Position numbers and translations under genes: made by a program. From NCBI RefSeq assembly GCF_963966145.1, contig NC_091048.1, positions 17,484,001 through 17,548,000 on the forward strand: 64,000 bases of DNA, in the 5' to 3' direction. Source of the DNA: Tenebrio molitor (lineage: Eukaryota; Arthropoda; Insecta; Coleoptera; Tenebrionidae). Numbering within the stretch: the stretch's first letter is position 1; every line of letters begins with the position of its first letter. The notes under the pieces were generated by a model, which was given only the letters and a program-made list of their open reading frames with translations, was not told where the DNA came from and searched no databases. Positions 58,906-64,000 of the stretch are shown one piece after another.

Positions 58906-59249
58906 CAGGGTTATTCTAAATTATTGTAGTTGAAGTACGCGTGAAAACTGAATGTAAAATTTATGGTTGCCGCTCCACATAAAAAAAAAACATCAAAATG
59001 ATGTGAATAAATGAGTTCACAAACGGGAGTTAAATTGGGTGCAAAACACTCAATATTTTTAAAATTGATTGCAAAACAATTCAATATTTCTGGATTCAAT
59101 CGTTAATTTAACAAAAATAAATAAAAATCTCATCACCGCACTTTTCACCTAAAAAATGACAGTGACAGCGACAAAACTGACAGTTCACATGAAAGCCGCA
59201 AAAACATGGGCATGGCCTACTTCGACTACAATTATTTAGAATAACCCTG
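58906..59249. mobile_element. TA element, CAGGGTTATTCTAAATTATT end
   Basis: cagggttattctaaattatt is mirrored by aattatttagaataaccctg. Sister copy of 59433-59791; they share tgaatgtaaaatttatggtt and gccgctccacata. Confidence 0.8.
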
Positions 59250-59253
59250 TATA

Positions 59254-60148
59254 CTGGGTGTCCCAAAATTCGCGGAACAACGTAGTAGTACGTTGTTAAG
59301 TAACCAATAAGAGGTCAGGTAAAAATGTTTAAAAAAATCAATTTTCTTTTTTGTAGAAGATATGGACCTATTCGTTACACTAAATGTGGCAACATTTAAA
59401 AACATTCTATGCATCCCAATAGTCTGCAAATACAGGGTTATTATAAATGTTTGTAGTCGAAGTAGGCGTAAAAACTGAATGTAAAATTTATGGTTGCCGC
59501 TCCACATAGAAAACATCAAAATGATGTGAATAAGTGAGTACGGTGTGTACACATTTAACGGTGTGTTCACACACTGGAATTAAATTGGGTGCAAAACAAC
59601 TCAATATTTTTAGGATTGGTTGCAAAACAACTTAAAATTTTTGGATTCAATCGTTAATTAAAAAACCGCACCGCACTTTTCACCTAAAAAATGACAGACA
59701 GCGACAAAAATTGACAGTTCACATCAAAGCGGCAAAAATGTAATAACATGGGCATGGCCTGCTTCGACTACAATCATTTATAATAACCCTGTATTTCATA
59801 TTTGTTGTATCCTTGGAAATGAGAGGGAAAAATCAAAGCCGTGTTGCCGTACGCTATTTGAGGTAAAACGGAACATAAAATTACTACTTGGAAATGCTGG
59901 AAATAATGAAGAAAATAATTGCAAACCTGATCACAATCGTTCAAAATTATTAGGCCACTGGTTAGTAAAACACAAATAGTCAAAATCTTTTTTATTATTT
60001 AAAATAAATGAGATCAAAGCTGCACCTTTTGGGCCCCCATTTCTTCAAATCTAAGAGGTACAGAATTTTTTAATTATTTTTCTCGTTATTTTCTAACTTG
60101 AATTGACATTGCCCCATTGAGTTGTTCCGCGAATTTTGGGGCACCCAG
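59254..60148. mobile_element. TA element, TIR CTGGGTGTCCCAAAATTCGC
   Basis: ctgggtgtcccaaaattcgc and ggaacaac are mirrored by gttgttccgcgaattttggggcacccag, with TA on both sides. It contains the nested element at 59433-59791. Confidence 0.8.
59433..59791. mobile_element. Nested TA element, sister of 58906-59249
   Basis: cagggttattataaatgttt is mirrored by catttataataaccctg. TA-flanked, inside the element at 59254-60148. Confidence 0.8.
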
Positions 60149-60152
60149 TATA

Positions 60153-61404
60153 CAGGATGGTCCCGATATAACCTGCCAAAAAAATTCTGGGTCATTAGAA
60201 GGATCTAATTAATAATAATTCGGGATAAACTAACCCCTATCCACACCCATTCGACGCTGCTGACCACAAAAATACGTATCTACTCAGGAATTAATTGTTG
60301 GTGTTTGTAAGGATGACAGTATCTAAGCAACATAGGTACCTGAATCGTTTATGACAAATCTCAAATCTGACAAACTAAATCAAATTAATGACATTTATTG
60401 AAAACGCTGTAGGTACACTGCGTGCGTTAATTCACCAGCTTATTTAGATACAAAAGCTGATTTTGTACACTGAGATGAATGAGTAATAAATAAAGTGGTG
60501 TTCCTCAATGTGTAAATAAATGTAGAGGTAGTGTGTGCAAAATTGTGGAAGAACTGTGTAATAAGAGTATTGTCTTAATTGTGGTTAAATAGCCAAAATA
60601 ATGTATTGAAAAAATTTATTTACACTTTACATATTCGTACTTTCAACTCTAACTGAGAATATCTACTAACTATGAAAGGTACCTAACCTAGACTAGAAAA
60701 ATTATTTTATAATAAATGTTCTGTGTGCCTTCCGTTGGCATTTAAGCACATTTGAGTACGCTGGTACCAATTTTCATAAACAGAATTCAGCATTTCTGGG
60801 TTTTTACGAATCTGGTTCGCGGCGTCTTTTACGCGTTTCTGGAGTTGGTCTTTTGTATTTATTTTAACTTCGTATACCAAGTCTTTCGTGTGGCCCCAAA
60901 AATTAAAATCCAAAGGGGTTAAATGGAGGATCAGGGACGACATCGTATTGGAATCAGTCAGAACCAACCTCACATAAATGCAGATGTAGCTCCACAAAAG
61001 TACAACGGGACGGAAGGACTCCTTCAGGAAAACGCTCGCGCTATGGTCGCCTTGCCGGTCTTGAATTACCGCGTGTTTCGCCATAGAGTAAATGCAAATC
61101 GGCGTATTCTTGTTTTGTGAATTTCATAACTTTTTGAAGGATTCGCAAATTTAAAATTAAACTTGACAAATGTCATAGGTGTTACAGATACCGTTGCTAA
61201 AGAAATTGCAGCCAAGTAACCAGAATTACCTTTTTAAAACCGATTAACTCATTAGCGTACAGCAAATTTTGACCTAATTTTCAATTATTTTTATCTCGAA
61301 AACGAAAAGACTTTTATTAGAAACATCTTTTGTGTAAGTATGAGTTCTACTCATCGTCACCTATTACTGGATTTCTTCTGGCAGGTTATATCGGGACCAG
61401 TCTG
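60153..61404 (-). mobile_element. TA element with mariner-like transposase remnant, TIR CAGGATGGTCCCGATATAAC
   Basis: caggatggtcccgatataac with ctgcca is mirrored at the right end (tggcaggttatatcgggacc), with TA flanks. It contains a minus-strand transposase 3' fragment. At 1.25 kb it is close to the size of a full mariner-type element, so it may be a decayed autonomous copy. Confidence 0.75.
60707..61084 (-). pseudogene. Mariner-like transposase C-terminal fragment
   Basis: The minus-strand frame contains LTPLDFNFWGHTKDLVYEVK, then KDAANQIRKNPEMLNSVYEN and CLNANGRHTEHLL before the stop. The 'LTPLDF-WG--K--VY' block and the ending 'C---NG-H-EHLL' are standard for a common insect Tc1/mariner-like transposase group. 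The N-terminal DNA-binding part and first catalytic region are not readable in this frame. Confidence 0.75.
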
Positions 61405-61454
61405 TATGTTTGAGTTAGTTTTGTATAGCAATATTTTTTATTTGTTCATATATA

Positions 61455-62141
61455 CCGGGTGTAGAATGGATTTTAGTACATAGGTACTTTACGTGTAAAA
61501 GTAAAAATCCTCGGATATTGGCTCCCCTAATTATTTTAGAACAAACCCTCTAATACAAAAGTTGTAGAGTTTTAAAAATGATTCCTAATTCTTATTTGTT
61601 TTGTTTGTTAACATCTTCCGGAAGTACACAATAATGGAAAAAAGAATTAAAGGATTTGTCAAAATAGCAATAGCTGGGAAGTGTAACCGAGGTGACAACC
61701 AAAGATGACAATAGATGATATTTGACATGTTAAACTTGAAATTGGTCACTTCGGATAGAATACAGGAAATGTTGCTTGCATGTCTCTAAAAGACAATCCG
61801 GAGTAATATCATTTTACGAAGTTAACTTTTTCTTCTTTGTTAAAAGAGTTCATTCTTTGAGGAATCAGCAAACTCGTAACGTTTGTCAAAAAATGAACTT
61901 CGTTGTTGTCGGGAGTCATGGCCAGTACCATTTTATCGCTAGATTTTTAATATTTAATTTTTCTTGTCTAACAGAAGCAGAAGGTGTTAGAAAATAATGA
62001 GAAAAGAAATTAGGTACAATTTTTTTTACTCTACAACTTTTGCGTTTGGTTTTGTTGGAAAATAATTAGGGGAGCCAATATCAGAGGATTTTCACTATTG
62101 CACGTAAAGTGCCTATGTATCAAAATCCATTCTACACCCTG
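61455..62141. mobile_element. TA element, TIR C(C/A)GGGTGTAGAATGGATTTT
   Basis: Arms of about 110 bp: gggtgtagaatggattttag, tacgtgtaaa and ggctcccctaattattt are mirrored, TA-flanked. Confidence 0.8.
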
Positions 62142-62602
62142 TATGTAACAGACTTAAACGGTTGTTTAAATTTGATTTACATTACATTAACGAAATAGTT
62201 AGTTCATTTTCTTTAAGAAGATTCTTAGGTACCAATTATGATGATATTAATTTTGACGGCCTAAAATTTTGTTCTCAAATTTTGTTCTCAAGTCTAAAGC
62301 GTTATTTCATAGATTTACTCATTTAGAATCGTTTTTCTTTTTTTTCAACTAGATTTATCGTTATTTTACTTCGTGTTGGCCCGACCATCATTTACTATAT
62401 TTTTATAAATCATTAAAATTTTTGTGATATATTCCACAGAAAAAAATACAACCCGTTCCAGTACCAGTTTAACATTTTTTGTGTTTGATTAAAAGATGAA
62501 GCTTATTTTTTCAAGAATTTAAAAAAAATCTAATAATGGAACAATACAATGAAAATGTTTATAGTATGTAGAAATAGTTTCTTTTCAGTGGTTGTGATTA
62601 TA

Positions 62603-62722
62603 CAGGGTATCTGAAATACATGTTGTTTTCATAAAAAATTCAAATAGAAAAAACGTTTCATTTAATAAGCTTTGCTAACTGCTACGTGTTAAAATTAACA
62701 CACGCATTTTAGATACACCCTG
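62603..62722. mobile_element. Short TA element, CAGGGTATCTGAAATACATG end
   Basis: cagggtatctgaaataca is mirrored by cgcattttagatacaccctg. 120 bp, TA-flanked. Confidence 0.7.
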
Positions 62723-64000
62723 TATACCTACATCTCTTTTTAAAATATTTTTACTTTTTGTTATGATCGAATTATGTGATAAATATGTGCCCTGTTGTAT
62801 CTTCAAGCTTATGAACTCTAACTATTATTGTTACTGTTGTCAAGACGTTTAAGATTTGTATTTTCGTTTTTTATTAAAAATAGCTTTTGTCATATCTAAT
62901 ATTAGAACAATACAATTTTTAAACCAAAGAAAATACAATGGTTACGTAGCTAAACTTAACAAATTTGCTAATTATGGTGGACATGTTATACGCGCTTTTG
63001 ATCTTGTTTTAATTTTTTGAGTACCCAATGAGCAGTCACCTCTTGTCTTGTAAACCTAACTCATAATAAGATTAAGTCCTACTATACCCTCCGAAATTTC
63101 ACGTATGTTTAAATACAAATTTAAATACCATCTGATTACGCAGATATGAAATGTAAAAAAAATCTTTTATAAGATATAAGATGATATTGATGGTAAATTT
63201 CAGAGGTTAAATGAAGTGTGTGAGGAGTGTGTAATTTGTAATTTTCTATTTTTCAAAAAGTTTAAAAAGCCATAAAGAAAATTCGTCTATTGAAATCGAA
63301 ATAGTTTTATAAAAATATCTCATTTAAAATGTTAACCGTATTATGTACATATTTGTATTGTACGGCAATAACACGAAGTGCTATAAAAGGAATAAAAGCC
63401 TTAAAATTGTAGGTGTTCAGATTTAAAAAAATAAAAATAAACAGCTCCTCTTGGTATACAGTTATGTTGTTTGTAGTGAATATAATCTTTAATTAAAAGC
63501 ACAAATCTACTCAGCTTTTAGGTGTTATTATTACATGCAATTTTCCCGTTTGCATGTGAAACCATTGTCGTTGCATAAGTTCACGTTATCAGCATTGTGC
63601 GCCGAAGGTGTTGTGGCGGGTATCGCGGAATGCTTGCAATGTTCTATTTTTTCCTTTTCTATATAATTTTGTGGCATAATAAGAGTAAGAAGCGTGAGAG
63701 AGATAAGTGAGTAACAATGGACCGAACAAACGAGTACCTTTGTCAAGTACAGAATTAGCATTTTATCTAATATGCAATAAATAGCTTCGGAGGCGTCGCG
63801 ACGCGTCCCTCCAGTGATTTAGTGACGCGCCGTAAATGGAACCAGTTTAGCATGACGGACACAACGGGGGCAATGGGCCGCATGGATTAATCAGGAAGTA
63901 GGGACTCCACAGCCGTGGCAACGGCGCTTTAACGACAAGAAAAAAAGAAAACTGGATTAAGGCACCGGAGAAAATTCGTCGTCTTTCAATATTTTTAATT

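Larger units (their letters stand above)
55915..64000. other. 8 kb upstream of the DM13 exon, probably knk intron, repeat-rich
   Basis: No first DM13 domain or signal peptide exon was recognised on the minus strand here, so the rest of knk is likely beyond the edge. The stretch 55920-58380 shows no recognised gene or repeat. The stretch 58384-62722 is mostly TA elements. The last 200 bp (63780-63960) are unusually GC-rich and not assigned. Confidence 0.55.

Overview
This window is nuclear DNA from an insect, most likely a beetle. It is AT-rich, carries spliced genes with many introns of about 45-60 bp, and encodes arthropod-type proteins: an ABCH-type transporter and a Knickkopf cuticle protein. 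It is also packed with short inverted-repeat transposons (MITEs), many flanked by the dinucleotide TA. The beetle assignment is an inference from style and gene content, not a proven match. No bacterial-type operon, CRISPR array, rRNA gene or convincing tRNA gene was seen.

Layout from left to right. (1) The 3' part of an ABC half-transporter gene (+) runs from the window edge to 16562. Its ABC-signature, Walker B and H-loop exons (1-345) are separated from the rest (13871-16562) by one intron of about 13.5 kb. That intron is filled with repeats, including two direct copies of a 1.9-2.2 kb unit and a perfect 109-bp-arm palindrome. (2) A BOD1/Shg1-family gene (-, 16735-19436) lies tail-to-tail with it. 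(3) Two tandem clarin-like four-transmembrane genes (+) follow. The first (20123-21171) has a single-base frameshift, and the second (26486-27985) is intact. (4) About 6 kb of repeats, including a dead Tc1/mariner transposase, precedes a third, divergent clarin-like gene (+, 34328-37675). (5) The complete eIF3a gene (-, 37996-46107) has its last coding exon isolated behind a 3.8-kb intron that holds a decayed THAP-domain transposon. (6) The 3' part of a Knickkopf-family gene (-, 49528-55914) encodes a DM13 domain, a DOMON domain, a plastocyanin-like domain and a hydrophobic tail; its 5' exons lie beyond the right edge. The last 8 kb look like its upstream intron, packed with TA-flanked elements.

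The gene models were built by reading splice sites and checking that phases and total lengths close in frame. The models for ABC (580 codons in the window), BOD1 (787 aa), clarin-2 (297 aa) and eIF3a (1156 aa) all close exactly. The genes do not form a pathway; they are independent housekeeping, membrane and cuticle genes. The least ordinary content is the repeat architecture: perfect and nested foldbacks inside transcribed introns, chains of TA elements joined exactly by TATA, and a tandem gene duplication with one member apparently just broken.
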